Shown: in pieces, positions 1 through 11,893 of the stretch
How the letters are laid out: every line of letters begins with the position of its first letter
Numbering within the stretch: position 1 is the first letter of the stretch
Assembly (NCBI GenBank): GCA_010094025.1
Contig: ML991792.1
Location: 248,001-312,000 of the forward strand
DNA: 64,000 bases
Direction: 5' to 3'
From: Viridothelium virens
Taxonomy: Eukaryota; Ascomycota; Dothideomycetes; Trypetheliales; Trypetheliaceae
Made by a program: the position numbers and the translations under genes
Notes under the pieces: generated by a model
The model's database searches: none
Told to the model about the DNA's origin: nothing
The model's input: the letters and a program-made list of their open reading frames with translations, nothing else

Positions 1-145
1 GAGTTGGAATGGGGAGGAGGCGGAGATGGCGGGTGAGGAAGGAGACTTGTATGCGGATGTCGTAATGGACGCGTATGGAAGTCCAGACGACAGCGAGGGA
101 GAGAATGAGAACGACCAGGATGCACAGAATAATGATAGGGGCTGA
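1..145 (+). CDS. 3' end of an unidentified protein (truncated by the window edge)
   Basis: An open frame runs from base 2 to a TGA at 143-145 and encodes about 47 residues rich in Glu, Asp, Gly and Asn, with no recognisable domain. It enters from outside the window, so neither the start nor the family can be seen. The acidic, low-complexity character fits a disordered C-terminal tail. Coding status is inferred only from the open frame and its composition. It points toward RPN5, so the two genes are convergent. Confidence 0.4.
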   Translation, partial: SWNGEEAEMAGEEGDLYADVVMDAYGSPDDSEGENENDQDAQNNDRG

Positions 146-733
146 GAACGAAGAACCATACCACGCCATCACGCGTCCAATATCTCGTGATTTTGGCTCT
201 ACCTGAACACCGGACCGTCGGAGGGAATCGCTACCGTAATCACATAGTGTTTAACAACGAATTGACTTACACAACATCGAACACTTCCCGTGATCACCTT
301 GAAGTAATACCTTCAAAAAAAAAAAAAAGGCCAAATTCACTGTATTCTACGGCGATCGACCCCAAGCACTTTAGGAGCAAAACGATGGCCGGGAGCAACG
401 CTGCCCAGTTCCTCTAGCCTACCTAGGTTTCCTCCCAGAGGAAACCACTAAGCAGAATGATTCCAGCGCCTACTGCTCCACAGACACCATCGTTAGATTC
501 ACGATTTCTGAAATCGTTTATAAGGTCTGTTTTCTGCAGTCTTGGCTAAGGCATTCGCTTTGACGTGGTACATTAAACATCTGCAAGTGACCAAATCCAC
601 AGAATACCTGTTCGTCTATACTAGAAGTTACTAGGTCATCGTCACGGTCTCGCGACGGAACCGTATAATACATTTGTGCGAAACCCCATCATCCCTTTCA
701 CCTCGCTCCACCCCTGCCCAAACCACCTCCCAC
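146..733. other. Intergenic region between convergent genes
   Basis: It lies between the stop of the edge gene and the stop of RPN5. It contains an A-homopolymer near 315-328 and no convincing gene, and presumably holds both 3' UTRs. Confidence 0.5.
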
Positions 734-2468
734 TCAATGCACTTTCCCAGCCCTCCCCTTCCCCTCTCCACCCCCAACCCCACCCTTATTCGTCTGTATC
801 CTCGCCATCATCTCCTCCTTCGTAATCAAATGATCGATCCTCTCCAACAACCCCAACAAATCACGCATATCACCACTCCACTCATTGAGCACATCATCCG
901 CACTCCTCGGCTTCGCAAAACTCACCACCTGCGCAGGGCGATCAATCTTCGCATAGATCGTCTTATTCGTCACCAACTCCGAGATATACTTCTCCGTCTC
1001 CTGCGCCTCCAAGTCCAGCAGCGAGGTCAGCCGCGGCATCTCGATGCGCGTGTAGTACTTCGCGACGACGCGCACGTTGTGCTCGATCACCCGCTTGCGC
1101 AGGTCGAGCCAGCGCGTGTACGACGCGGGCTGGTGGAAGGAGGCGGCGGAGGCGGAGTCTGCGGCGAAGACGTCGGTGTTGCACAGGTGCGGCCCGTATT
1201 CTTGCGCCACGAAGGGCCAGCGCATGAGCTCGGCTTTGGTGAAGAGTGTCAGTAGTGAGTTCTCCTTTGGCGTGATGTTTGAGAGGCGGCTGTCTTTGGC
1301 GATGCGGTGCAGGAGGTCGGATTGCTCGTTGTCGTGGGGGGAGAGAATGATGAAGAAGATCATGCGTTGGAGGCACTGAGGGGTGTGTTAGTGGTTAGAA
1401 AAGTGGAGGCTGGACTTGGGAGGGAGTGACATACGGCTTTGAGCTTATCGGGATCATTTTCGATGGCTTCGGTGTCGAGTACCGCCCGATAGTGTTTGCA
1501 GACATCCAGATACTTTTCATCATGCTTTGCTAGGTCTATTTGCAGTTCGTAATATTTAATCTTCAGGTCCGTTACGTCGTCCTCTGGTTCTGGTGGAGGG
1601 TCGTCCACACTGCGGTTCTTCTCCTTCTCTTCTCGCTCTTTCCGCTCCTTCTCTAGCTGCTCTGGTGTCTTCTTCGGCTTTCGCGCAAAATAACGCGTGC
1701 TGATCTTTCGGCTTAGTATGCCTGCCTGAACCCAGTCGTCGTTGTTGATACACAAGGTCACTTGCTCGAGGATGAATTCGGTCTTCTCCCGTCTCGACAT
1801 CGAGCCAAAGGTCTCGACTTGGAGCTCGCAGAGGATGTCGGTAGCTGCATTAATATCACCTTGGTCCTTCTTGATATTTGATAATATTCTGGTGACTCTT
1901 GCGCGCTCCACTTCAACAAAGATCTGCAATGAAAAGTCAGATGCAGCCATGTACGGAAGTAAGCCGAAGGGATTCAACATACCTTGCCCTCTGTCACTGT
2001 CCTCAATGTTTCTATGACAGACAATTTCGTCTCTAAATTTGGCGTGTCATCCAGAAAGCCCATAGCCACCTGGACCATGCGTGTAATAGCCTGCTTGAGT
2101 TGGCCATGCTTTTTCGACAGTAATAGCACTTGCTCGTTCAGCAAACTCCAGTCGCCAGCCTCTTTGCACAATGTGATGATTGCTACTATAATTCGCGACG
2201 TTGACGGAAGGTCCGATGCCTACGTAGACGAAATTAGATTCTGGATGAGAGATGCTGGAGACGAAAGGCGTCATACTTGTCGGGTTTGTTTTTCGAGTCC
2301 CAGGAGCTTGTCAATAGCGGTCGAAAGGTTGCTCTGTACTTGTCAGCTGTAGTCAGACAACATGGTCTCCTGTAAACATGCCTGTGCAAGCTTTTGAGCT
2401 TCAGGTAGCAGCTCATCGACCTGCTTGGTGAAGTCCTTCTCAGCCTTCAAGACCTCCCCGCTGGACAT
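734..2468 (-). CDS. RPN5: 26S proteasome regulatory subunit RPN5 (PSMD12)
   Basis: Non-ATPase lid subunit of the 19S regulatory particle, a PCI-domain scaffold next to the RPN11 deubiquitinase. Exons in transcript order: 2382-2468, 2277-2333, 1983-2219, 1435-1923, 734-1375, giving 503 aa. Family features: an N-terminus near MSSGEVLKAEKDFTKQ, a helical repeat region with SKKHGQLKQAITRMV, a charged linker after YFARKPKKTPEQLEKE, then a C-terminal PCI/winged-helix region ending in a Gly-rich tail. The ATG at 2466-2468 is chosen because it fits the family N-terminus, and the longer frame upstream has no ATG. The first intron (2334-2381) fits only with a GC donor, since the nearby GT site brings an in-frame stop. 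It diverges from the nitrilase gene. Confidence 0.95.
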
Positions 2469-3242
2469 CGTGGCGACCGTAGGTGGAGCAAATGGACAGT
2501 TTGAAGCGGTTTCTAAGTCGTTCAACGGAGAGATATGACGCAGGTTTTTGTTCAGAAACTTGTGGATGGTGCAGGGGAGCTTAGGGACTGGGCGTAGAGT
2601 GAGTGATTAGAGGCGAACGGGGCGTTGGGAGCTCGACTTTCGATGTCCGAATCGCCTCCGCCGCCAATAATTTTTGCATATTTCTCGGCCTATACAAACC
2701 ACACCACTTCACTAAAGTCCACTTCTTCTATCCGAGCTTCGACTAAGCTTCCCTGAGCTATGGTTGTACCAACCGAGCTTGCCTTTGCGCTGTTCTCACC
2801 CAGGTCGAAAATGAGCCACGATCACCAAGGGGTGATGCAGCAAATGAGATATCGGTTACTCTATCGCCAGACCCATCTCCACTACCTTCAACACGGTTTA
2901 TTGATTTTTTTTTCACTCCTACAGACATCTAACAAACGTACATACTATGATATTACAGAATAATATCTCAGAAACTGCTAGAGGATTTAGAAGTACCTAG
3001 TCAATAGCACCAAATCGAGGAAGCGGGGTTTGCGTCTAGCCAATACTACATTTATCACCCCACTGGTGCGACTGGCCTTAAGTTGGACTTATATCCTACT
3101 AATGGCCCAGATCTGGGACCTGCTCATTTCCCTTCTTTTTCTTTCTTCCCTTCCCCGTTGATAAGTGCGCGAGAATCTATTGTGTATGCCACGACTCGGT
3201 CGTATGTGACGTTCACCCCATCCTCCCAAACAGCTGACCACC
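2469..3242. promoter_or_regulatory. Divergent intergenic region, RPN5 / nitrilase
   Basis: 774 bp between two divergent start codons, presumed to hold both promoters. Small open stretches such as the one near 2760-2963 show no family resemblance. No specific operator was identified. Confidence 0.4.
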
Positions 3243-4330
3243 ATGGCTACAACGTCAGTGTTCAAAGTTGCGGCGGCCCATGCGGCTCCAATCTTTATGA
3301 ACAAGGCCGCCACTATTAAGAAAGTCATCTCCCTGATCGAGCAGGCTGCGAATGAATCTATCAAGCTCCTAGTCTTTCCTGAAACTTTTATTCCAGGATA
3401 CCCGGTAGGGCGGCTCCCATCCCTCTGCAGCCCCAGCGGCAATCCTAACGTCTGTAATAGTATTGGACCGAATGCTATCCACCTCTTAAACAAGTGGAGG
3501 CTCTTGCTAAGTATGCGGAGGAAAGCGTTGTCGTCGATAAAGATCTTAGCGCCATCCAGGCTGCCTGCAAAGCCGGCGCGGTCTCGATCAACCTAGGCAT
3601 CTCGGAGCGCATTTCTGATGGGTGGACGCTGTTCAATTCTCAAGTGATCATCGATAGCGACGGGTCCGTTCTTGGAGTGCATCGAAAGTTGCAGCCGACA
3701 TTTGCCGAGCGGTACGTGTGGGCTCAGGGAGGTGGTCACTCACTGCGAACATGGCCGCTCTCGCTGGGCTATAACCTCGGCGGTCTGGCTTGCTGGGAGC
3801 ATACGATGAATGGCGCCCGTCAAGCATTGATTACTCAAGGGCAGCACATTCATGCAGGCGCCTGGCCGGCTCTCTCAACCATGGCAGGCTTTGAGAATAT
3901 CGCCGATGCGCAGATTGAAGCACTCATGAAAGCACATGCTCTTACCGCCCAGGTGTTTGTTATCACAGCCTCTAATTATGTCGATGACACCTGTCTGAAT
4001 TGGATGAAGGAGAACCTCGGAGAGCAGGATTTGGTGAAGGCAGGAGGCGGCTGGTCATCAGTTTTGCATCCCTTCTGTGCCTATTTAGCCGGTCCGCACA
4101 CAGGGACAGAGGAAAAGCTTGTCGAGGCCGAGGTCGATATGTCGCAGCTTGGCCAAGTGAAAGTGTGGATCGATGCTGCTGGCCACTATCAACGCCCAGA
4201 GATCATCCAGTTTGGATTCAATTCTCAACCACTCTGGGCGGATGAAAAGAAAGGTGTGTCTGTAGATTTAAACGTTGTGGAACGAAATGCCAAGGAGAGT
4301 GACGATACCAATGGTCGGTCTGCTCGGTAG
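3243..4330 (+). CDS. Nitrilase (carbon-nitrogen hydrolase family)
   Basis: Predicted cytosolic enzyme hydrolysing nitriles to carboxylic acids and ammonia, or a related amide or cyanide substrate. Two exons, 3243-3404 and 3461-4330, give 343 aa, the usual length for fungal nitrilases. The catalytic triad is visible: Glu47 in VFPETFIPGYP, Lys130 in HRKLQPT, Cys165 in GLACWEH. The 56-bp intron falls just after FIPGYP, and splicing restores the YPYWTECYPPL-type continuation. Start chosen at the ATG in the CCACCATGG context. The substrate cannot be decided from sequence, and cyanide hydratases share the same fold and triad. Confidence 0.93.
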
Positions 4331-4711
4331 GCGGAGGCTTGCTAAAGAGGCCACATGAAAACCTCGCCATGGAATTCACAAGCTGGAGGCTTGGGTGATC
4401 TCGGGAGTCGCGAAGTGTTATGCCTATAGGGGAGCTGACCTTGGATGACTAGTTCAATTCTGAAACATATCACGAGATGGCCCATTTCTGGGTCACTGCG
4501 GGCACCTTTACAATGTGGCCCGTTTCTGGGCTTCGTTGCTAGCTCACCCCTAGGACTGTCCTTTATCCCATTTTCATACAACGTGTCAGTTGATGCTACA
4601 CCTTTCCAAAAGATAATGAAGTCAAGACAGTATCCAAGATGCAACCACGCTTCTTCGCCAGACTTCTTGTGGGTATCTCGATTAAACACAACAGAAGGAA
4701 AAGCCATCCTT
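4331..4711. other. Intergenic region between convergent genes
   Basis: 381 bp between the nitrilase stop and the EPT1 stop. An open frame on the minus strand here has no family resemblance. Nothing else was recognised. Confidence 0.4.
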
Positions 4712-6271
4712 CTAATAAAGCTTTTTGGACTCCCCAATCTCGCAATATGGATGCTTAATGGTGAGACACCATATATCCAAGTAATCACAAATAGTGATGA
4801 TCACATCCATCGCGAAACTCCCATAGACGCCAATTCCCAGTCCCAAGGAGAGGAACACGAACGCGACTTGGTAAACGTTGTTTCCCAAAGCACTCGGCCA
4901 ACCAAAACCAGTGTGAAGTTGAAGCCATGGTCCCAAACTATCGAAGACACCGGCTATGAGGGGCCAGGTGATCACATTCTCGAAGGGAAACTCGCTCTTG
5001 AGCATGTGTGCAACAATCATCTGGCCGACAGAATACGCATGGAGCAGACCGACGAACATGACAAATGGAATAAGATGTCCCTTGAGAATGACCGGCTGCA
5101 GGTATAAGTAAGCAATGATCACGACCCATCTGCCGAAGAACGGAAGCAGTTGGACGAGAGCAGGGGCAGGAGATTGTCCTCGTTTTCGGAGCTCATTGGT
5201 GACGTTGATTGCACTGCGGTGTCGATGTTAGCTCGGAATGGACCGAAGCATGCCAGGGCCTACCTCGACACCGTGCTGAATACAAGGACGACTCCTCCAT
5301 ATACCATGTACCATTCATTCCACGCAAGGTCATACAGAATATCCGGGATGAATGCATGATGTTCAATGCCAAGCGAGCCGAGCATGGACTGTTGCCAAAA
5401 GCTTCCGCCGCCAAAGGAAGCGGTGATGGCATAGACGATGCAGAGAGTCAATATTCCTTCGACCGGGCCTGAGATAAGGCCGAGGGTAAGTGTATGCGTG
5501 TGGTATTCATCCCACGTCTGCACGTAAAAGGTAAGCAGCGCTAACAGACTGTGTAAGCTTGATCTTTCATCTACGCATGCGATTGCTCACAAGCAAACAA
5601 AGTGGCTACCGTTTTCCAGCCTTGGCCAAGATTCATTGCTGCTGCAAAGAGGAGAACCTCCAGCACCGTGTTGAGTGCATCCACACCTGTTTAGAATCCC
5701 TGAGTTCTGAGTCTCCGATGCGATCGCGTGATGACTTACCATGGTCAAACAATTCACCAAGTGGTCCGCCTTGACGAGTACGTCGCCTGGAGCCTTGTCA
5801 TTACATTTTGCTCATTTGGAAGTTGAACCACGCACGCTTGAGTGCCATCGATGGCGTCGAAGGTCTGGTACAGGAAGAGCCCAATTGCCCAGCTCCCATA
5901 TACCCATGGCGGGCAGTTCTGGTCGAGAGTCGGGCAGTACCAGAGTAAAGTCAAGAAGTTGATGACTACGAATGAAAAGCCAGAAAGTGTAATCTAGGCG
6001 GAATGCGCTCTTTAGGTCGACTTCATCAAAGCATTTTCTGGGGAGTCGCGTAGTGCTTACCACATTGGGTCTGACACGTGGCTGGTCAGCAATTGTAGAG
6101 GTTCAGGATATCAGTTGAAGTGCACACTCACGCCATCCACATGGGAAAGCAATTTATCACAAACTTTGTATAGAAAGGTTTGAGGATGTATCTCGAGATC
6201 AAGCTGTGATCCACTCCGGAATATTTGTACTCCTTTAACCTTGGGAGCTGGCTTTGCCGGATATATACCAT
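4712..6271 (-). CDS. EPT1: CDP-alcohol phosphotransferase (ethanolamine/choline phosphotransferase, EPT1/CPT1 type)
   Basis: Integral ER/Golgi enzyme transferring phosphoethanolamine or phosphocholine from the CDP-alcohol to diacylglycerol (Kennedy pathway). Seven exons in transcript order: 6132-6271, 6061-6070, 5836-5993, 5740-5786, 5591-5686, 5264-5540, 4712-5213, giving 409 aa, normal for the family. The active-site signature DG(x2)AR(x8)G(x3)D(x3)D is complete once introns are removed: D99, G100, A103, R104, G113, D117, D121. The N-terminus (LKEYKYSGVDHSLISRYIL) and the C-terminal YLDIWCLTI segment are also typical. Exon 2 is only 10 nt long. Choline versus ethanolamine preference cannot be read from sequence, and many fungi carry one gene for both. 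Confidence 0.93.
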
Positions 6272-6665
6272 TTTGACAAGATACTGTAGAAGTACTCAGT
6301 AATCAGTAATAGCCTTAAGATGATTGAAAGAAAGGGTGAATAGCGCATGAAATGAGAATGCTGACGATCCCATTCGAAATCGAAAGGGACAAGTTTTGGT
6401 TGTTCCTTGATTCGGGCAAGGAGCACGCGCCATGACATGTGAAACGCGTTCTCGGAAGCACCAAATTTGGAAACCCCTGACCAATCCAATCAATCATTTG
6501 AATTTCTTGGCCAGGTCGGTCAATATTGATAATTTTCTACATTCCAGTATCAAGTAAAGGAACAAATAAATGATCCACCTTTGACTTGAAAATCGGCCAT
6601 CGCTCAAGACACTTCTGCTTTACGCACGCGACACATGCACGTACCACCACTGATAACTGAACCCT
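6272..6665. other. Intergenic region upstream of EPT1
   Basis: 394 bp between the NIPSNAP stop and the EPT1 start, both minus-strand genes. It is presumed to hold the EPT1 promoter and 5' UTR. No further feature was recognised. Confidence 0.4.
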
Positions 6666-7842
6666 TCAGCCGACGGGTGACCAAGGCATTGGCACCAATA
6701 TCCTGCTCTTCATGGTCTGAATCAAAGGCACTGTCTTATGCACGGTGTCGCCCCATCCCTCTACGCCCCAGCTCTGCTCTCTCCTTGCCCTCCTTTCCTC
6801 CAGATTGGCAAATTGCCATAGATGGTGAACCGTATTGAGATCTCCAATCTGCACGAACCAAGCACCGACGCCCTCCATGACCTCTCGGCGTGCCTTGAGC
6901 CCTGTTCGCCAATGTGTCTCCCATTCCAGTAGTCTACCAGGGTGCAAGGTGTAGGAGCGGAGCTCGAAGACCCCACCGAGCTGTCGCGGTGGGGTGGTAG
7001 GCCAGAAGGAGAATTCTTGCATGAGCGAAGTTCGCTTCGAGTAGAGCATGGGCTTGAGTTTGTGGTCGTAGTCTGCGAACTCGGGTAAGGAGTGAATTGT
7101 GTGTAATGAGTCGTGATAGCCATGGTATCTTTGGTATTCCCAGATGTGCACTGTTTCAATATCGACGCGGTCAGCCATGAATGAGGCCTCGCGAGATAAT
7201 GGAAGCACACAAATGCGTCGGCTTACCAAATGTATCGCAATCGCCCACCTCGGTCCTCCAGCTACCCACGAGATGAACCTTGTGCTCTGGCACGGACGCG
7301 ATCTTGGGATACCAATGGCCGACCAACTCCACATAATCATCCACTTTCTCCGGCTTCACTTCATGAAAGACAATCGAGTGAACGTATTTGCCTCTTGCAA
7401 GGACTTGCGAGAAGGATCGTTCAATGTCGCGGTCCAGCTCTTTACCTTCTTGGGTGCCGTAGATCAATGAAGATAATGGACCTTTTCTCTCTTTGCCGTC
7501 TTGTTTATCACGAGCACGTGCTGCTTCCCCTATAGTAACTCGTCAGTCTACGACAGTCTAGAAGCCTCAATGGCAACTAGACGGGAGAATCTGGGTTTGG
7601 GAGGGTGGCTAATAATTACTTTCTTGCTGTTCCTTCTGCTTCTGAGCTGCAATTAGCTTGTCTCGAAACTCTCTCTGCTTGGCGTCAAAGGTTGGGCCTC
7701 CATCTGGCATGACGTCCGCCAGTGCGGGAGCTTTTGCGGGGTTCGACAGGTACGATGAGGATGCGAAGCTCCTAGCACTGACATCTGGGAAAAGGGGACG
7801 AGCGCGAATGGCGAAGACACCTCGCCTGACAAGATTGGCCAT
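6666..7842 (-). CDS. NIPSNAP family mitochondrial protein
   Basis: Three exons in transcript order: 7620-7842, 7227-7529, 6666-7150, giving 336 aa. The N-terminus is Arg/Ser/Ala-rich without acidic residues (MANLVRRGVFAIRARP), as in a mitochondrial targeting peptide. Two NIPSNAP-type ferredoxin-like alpha/beta-barrel domains follow: the first around GKYVHSIVFHEVKPEKVDDY with VHLVGSWRTEVGD, the second around GVFELRSYTLHPGRLLEWE and ending in HLWQFANLEER. NIPSNAP proteins sit in the mitochondrial matrix and, in animals, take part in mitophagy signalling; their biochemical role in fungi is not established. The gene diverges from the NLR-type gene. Confidence 0.92.
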
Positions 7843-8674
7843 GATGGCTATGGAGGAGTGAGGTCTTGGTGTCAGGCGGAGGTTGTCCTCGAGCGGGTTG
7901 GGAAGTGGGCGTTGGTGACAAGACTGCTGAGTGAAGGCTTCTCCGTGCCTACCTACTACAGTTGAGATTGGCCGAGCGGGCCAATCCGACGGAAAGTTAC
8001 AGATGTTTAATTAGCGGATTGCGGGGAAGCCATCAAAGGTCTAGCGTTACAAACTCCCTGTTGTCCAGTCCTTGGCACCAGCATCCAGAGCCTGCTAATA
8101 CTTCTTTCCCCTCATGACCGAATACTTGTGACGTGATACAAGCGTACGAACGCTCGCTCGTAGTCCGTACAGTGACATTTACCCAGCCTTGGGCATGGGC
8201 CAGAGCTTCAACCCAGCAATTGTGTTTGCCAGACACTCTATTTGTTACCTGGAGTTGCCTCTTACCTCTTGCCCTCCCCCACCGCGACATTGGACCGACT
8301 GGCTGACGCAAAGCATTCTTCTCAATGTGCCTAGACTATGGAATGGCCTAGCACTTTTGGCGCAATGATTGAACAGAGGGACGCAATCCGCCGACCGTTA
8401 CTGTCTCTCTACTATGTAGTACAATAGGCATGAATACGCCTGAGGAAAACTCGGAAGTGTCTTATACAGTACTCCTGAGTCTCCACGCCATCACCAGAGG
8501 CGAGACCGTGTCTCTGCATAAGGCAGAATCCGAGGCTCAACATGCTGCTTGTTGATTGGGTGCGGATGGCACCGCGAGATAGATGTCAGCCTTGCATGCT
8601 TCAACCTCGCCTTGCCTTCTTTCTTGTTCGCTTGAAAGCTTGATCCTATTCCTTCATTCACATATTATCGCAGA
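7843..8674. promoter_or_regulatory. Divergent intergenic region, NIPSNAP / NLR-type gene
   Basis: 832 bp between divergent start codons, presumed to hold both promoters. No conserved coding segment or repeat was recognised in either strand. Confidence 0.4.
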
Positions 8675-11600
8675 ATGGCGAATATAACTAAATCTCTTCT
8701 GAATGCGGCACCCTTGAAACCGGAAATTCGTCTTCAGCAGGCTATTTCACAGTATGAGGCGGACCTCACCAACGAACAGAGAGTCATCTTCCGAGCCGAG
8801 AAATCTCTATTGGCAAAGTCTCCACCAGGTCAACATGATGTCTTGCGACTCACGGCCGAGATTGACAATAGATATCAGAAGAAAACCAATAGATGCTTTG
8901 GGCCCCGGATAACCAACTTCCTCCACGCCATTCAACATTTTGCTGCAGTTGGCGATGTCATGGTCGGAGGCTCCCAGAATATTATTGCCTGCAGTGTTGT
9001 AAGAGCAGACAATGCGAGAAATGCTTGCAACTGTATCTGACTTGGCTTCAGTGGACCTTGGTACGAATGTCGCTACTCGTCAGTCCCTCCCCTCTTCTCA
9101 TAGTGGCTCCTAATGACCTTTACCTAGGCAATTGCCGCACATGGAAAATACCTTGAAAGAATCTCGATGTTCATTATGCAAATCGGGCGCTCCGCTCCAC
9201 GGTATCAGAGTATGGCTTTGCTCTATTCACACTCCAAAAGCCTCCAGTCATCTCTCACAGAGTACTACATTATTGTGGTCCACTTGTGTCGTCGTCTATT
9301 ACGTTTAACACAAAATTCGCTTCTTAAGAACTTCGTATCTACTCTCGATGATTCAAATTTGAACACCTTCCGGTCCCAGCTTGAGCAGTGGGAAAAAATA
9401 ATCAAAGAGGAAGTCAATCTACTCATGGCAAAGGACGTTCACGGGATGAGGCAAATGAGGAGCTTCACTGCTCGCAACGGCGAATCTAATTTACGGCGAC
9501 GAAAACTAAGTACGAAGCTACGAGTTCTGAACTCATGCTCCATGTACGATCACGAGACAACTTGGAAGCAGATACGAAAACTGGGTAGCACAACACTCTA
9601 CCGTGAGCGTGTTGAGTACGAGAAATGGAAATGTCAGCCCAACTCCAGTGCTCTTATGTGCGCCGGCAAGCTGGGCTCCGGCAAGTCTGTCTTGCTTGCA
9701 GACATAGTGGGCGACCTCAGCATGCCTACACAAGGAAAGAATACTCCCGTTGCCTTCTTTTTTTGCCGGCACGACATAAAAGAGAGCTTGAAAGCTCAGA
9801 CAGTTATCGGTTCTCTTGCACGACAGTTACTCCGGCACATTTCCGACCTTGGAGAGGTAGCCGAGTATCTAGACGAGAATTTGCCCAGTCTTGATGTGGA
9901 GAATCTATTTGATTTGCTTTCGCGTTTCGTTTCCCCCGCCAGCAAGGCCTACTTCGTACTCGATGGTCTTGATGAATGCAAAACAAATGAGAGAACAGTC
10001 TTGATGAAATACCTTTGCGAGCTCCAGAAGCATTTTGATTTCCACCTTTGCATTTCGCTTCGACTAGAACCGGGCAATCTGGATACTCTAGATGCGCAGA
10101 AGCAGCGTTTTCTGAACACGAACATGATTCTGATTCCTGAAGACAATCCCGAAATCGAACAGTTTATTGAATCTGAGCTGGAGTGTCGCATTAAGTCTGG
10201 AAAGTTAAATCTGGGTGATCCGAGCTTGAGCCTAGAGATATACGACGCCCTTGTAGGACGATCTCAAGGCATGTTTCTTTGGGCTGCTCTTCAGCTTGAC
10301 ACCCTGTGCGCCCTTAGAACAGATGATGCTATTCGTCACGCTCTCAATAATCTCCCTAAGGACTTGCCAGACACTTTTGCTCGTATTCTGCGACAATCAC
10401 GAGATGGTGCGGATGATATAAAATACGATCAGAAGCGGATACTTGAGCTCATTATTGCTGCGCATCGACCCTTGACAACCGAGGAACTTCGTGAAGCCCT
10501 GAGCGTGGTCCCTGGCGATACAGTTTGGAGACCGGAGAGACTTCTCAACGATGTAATGCCGGTGTTGGCTTGCTGCGGAAGCCTGATCATCGTCGATGAA
10601 GAGGAACAGACGGTGCGGCTCGGGCACCACAGTATCCAACAGTTTCTCTTCAGTGGAATCGAACAAATGGTCGGGTTCGACTGCTCAATAGAATATGCGA
10701 ACAGCACAATGGTGAATACTATCGCTACTTACCTGAACTACGGAGTTTTTGGAACTCAATTGACAAGGCACTTTATTCCACAAATGCAATTAGCATCAGC
10801 ATCATCCCGAATCGTTGCAGCAACTCTGCAGTCTTCCAGCAACCGGCGTGCACTTGCATTAAAGTTTCTAAAGTCCAAACGAGTACCCGAACTCGACGTT
10901 AGAAAGACGCTCGCGAGCTTGAAGTATGCCAACACTCGGCAGTCGATTGATAATTTTCAGTTTTATGCTTATGCGAAGTCCTTTTTTCTAGAGCATATCC
11001 TGACCATTTCGGAGAAAATGTCAATCAAGTACAAGCTGGTGGTAAAAGCAGTCCGTGAAAGATCAATAGATGGCCCCAAAACATCTGAAAATCGAGCAAA
11101 TCTGCTACAATTCGCGACAAAGCAAGGACAGACGAGCCTTCTCCAGGCACTAATCGACGCCGGTAAGCTCGAAGTTAATGGGGAGGATACCGACGGCTGG
11201 ACGCCGCTGATATGGGCGGCGAGGAACAGGCACGAGGCACTAGTGAAGCTACTGCTCGACACCGGAAAGGTCGAAATCGACGCAAGGGATAAGTACAATA
11301 ACCGGACACCTCTATTGTACGCGGCACAGCATGGGCACGAGGCTGTAGTGAAGCTACTGCTCGATACTGGCAAGGTCGACATCGACGTGAGGGATAAGCA
11401 CAATAGCCGGACGCCTTTATCATGGGCGGTGATGTATGGGCATGATGCGATAGTTAAGCTGCTGCTTGACACTAACGAGGTGGATGTTAATGTAAAGGAT
11501 GATCTCGGCCGGACACCCCTGTTTTTAGCGGCGAGTCATGGGCATAAGGTGATAGTGAAGCTGCTACTCGATACTAATAAAGTCGATGTTAATGCAAAGG

Positions 11601-11893
11601 ATAATATTGGCCGGACAACCTTATTATGGGCGGCGATGGACGGGCATAATGGAACAGTGAAGCTGCTGCTCAACACCAATAAAGTCAATGTTAACGCAAA
11701 AGATGATAACGGCCGGACACCCCTATCATGGGCGGCGGCGGGAGGGTATGAGGCGACAGTGAAGCTGTTGCTTGACACCGGCGAGGTTGACGTTGACGCG
11801 ACGGACAATGATAACAGGACGCCGCTTGGGTGGGCGATATGGTGTAGAAAGGAGGCTATGGTGAAGCTGCTTTCAAGCTACACTATTGCTTGA
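8675..11893 (+). CDS. NACHT-ankyrin STAND protein (fungal NLR-like)
   Basis: Three exons, 8675-8998, 9052-9078 (27 nt) and 9128-11893, give 1038 aa. The N-terminal helical region (1 to about 250) resembles that of fungal NLR-like proteins without a HET domain. A NACHT/STAND NTPase follows: Walker A GKLGSGKS near residues 297-304 and Walker B YFVLDGLDEC near 393-401. A winged-helix-like region (RPLTTEELREALSV) precedes a C-terminal block of about seven ankyrin repeats (about 779-1038). Such proteins act as signal-sensing switches; in fungi some mediate heterokaryon incompatibility or self/non-self recognition. No known death effector is seen next to it. The ligand is unknown. Confidence 0.9.
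11110..11890 (+). repeat. Tandem ankyrin-repeat coding array, unit 102-105 bp
   Basis: About seven units, each centred on a variant of VKLLLDTGKVDVNAKD followed by RTPLxWAA. Successive VKLLL motifs lie 35, 35, 34, 34, 34 and 34 residues apart. DNA similarity between units is high (variants of GTGAAGCTGCTGCT recur), suggesting recent unit duplication or concerted exchange. The last unit is cut short at the protein end. Confidence 0.9.

Noticed and set aside
4445-5107. A 220-codon open frame on the plus strand
   Set aside because: It lies opposite the EPT1 exons, whose motifs and splice sites fully account for the sequence.
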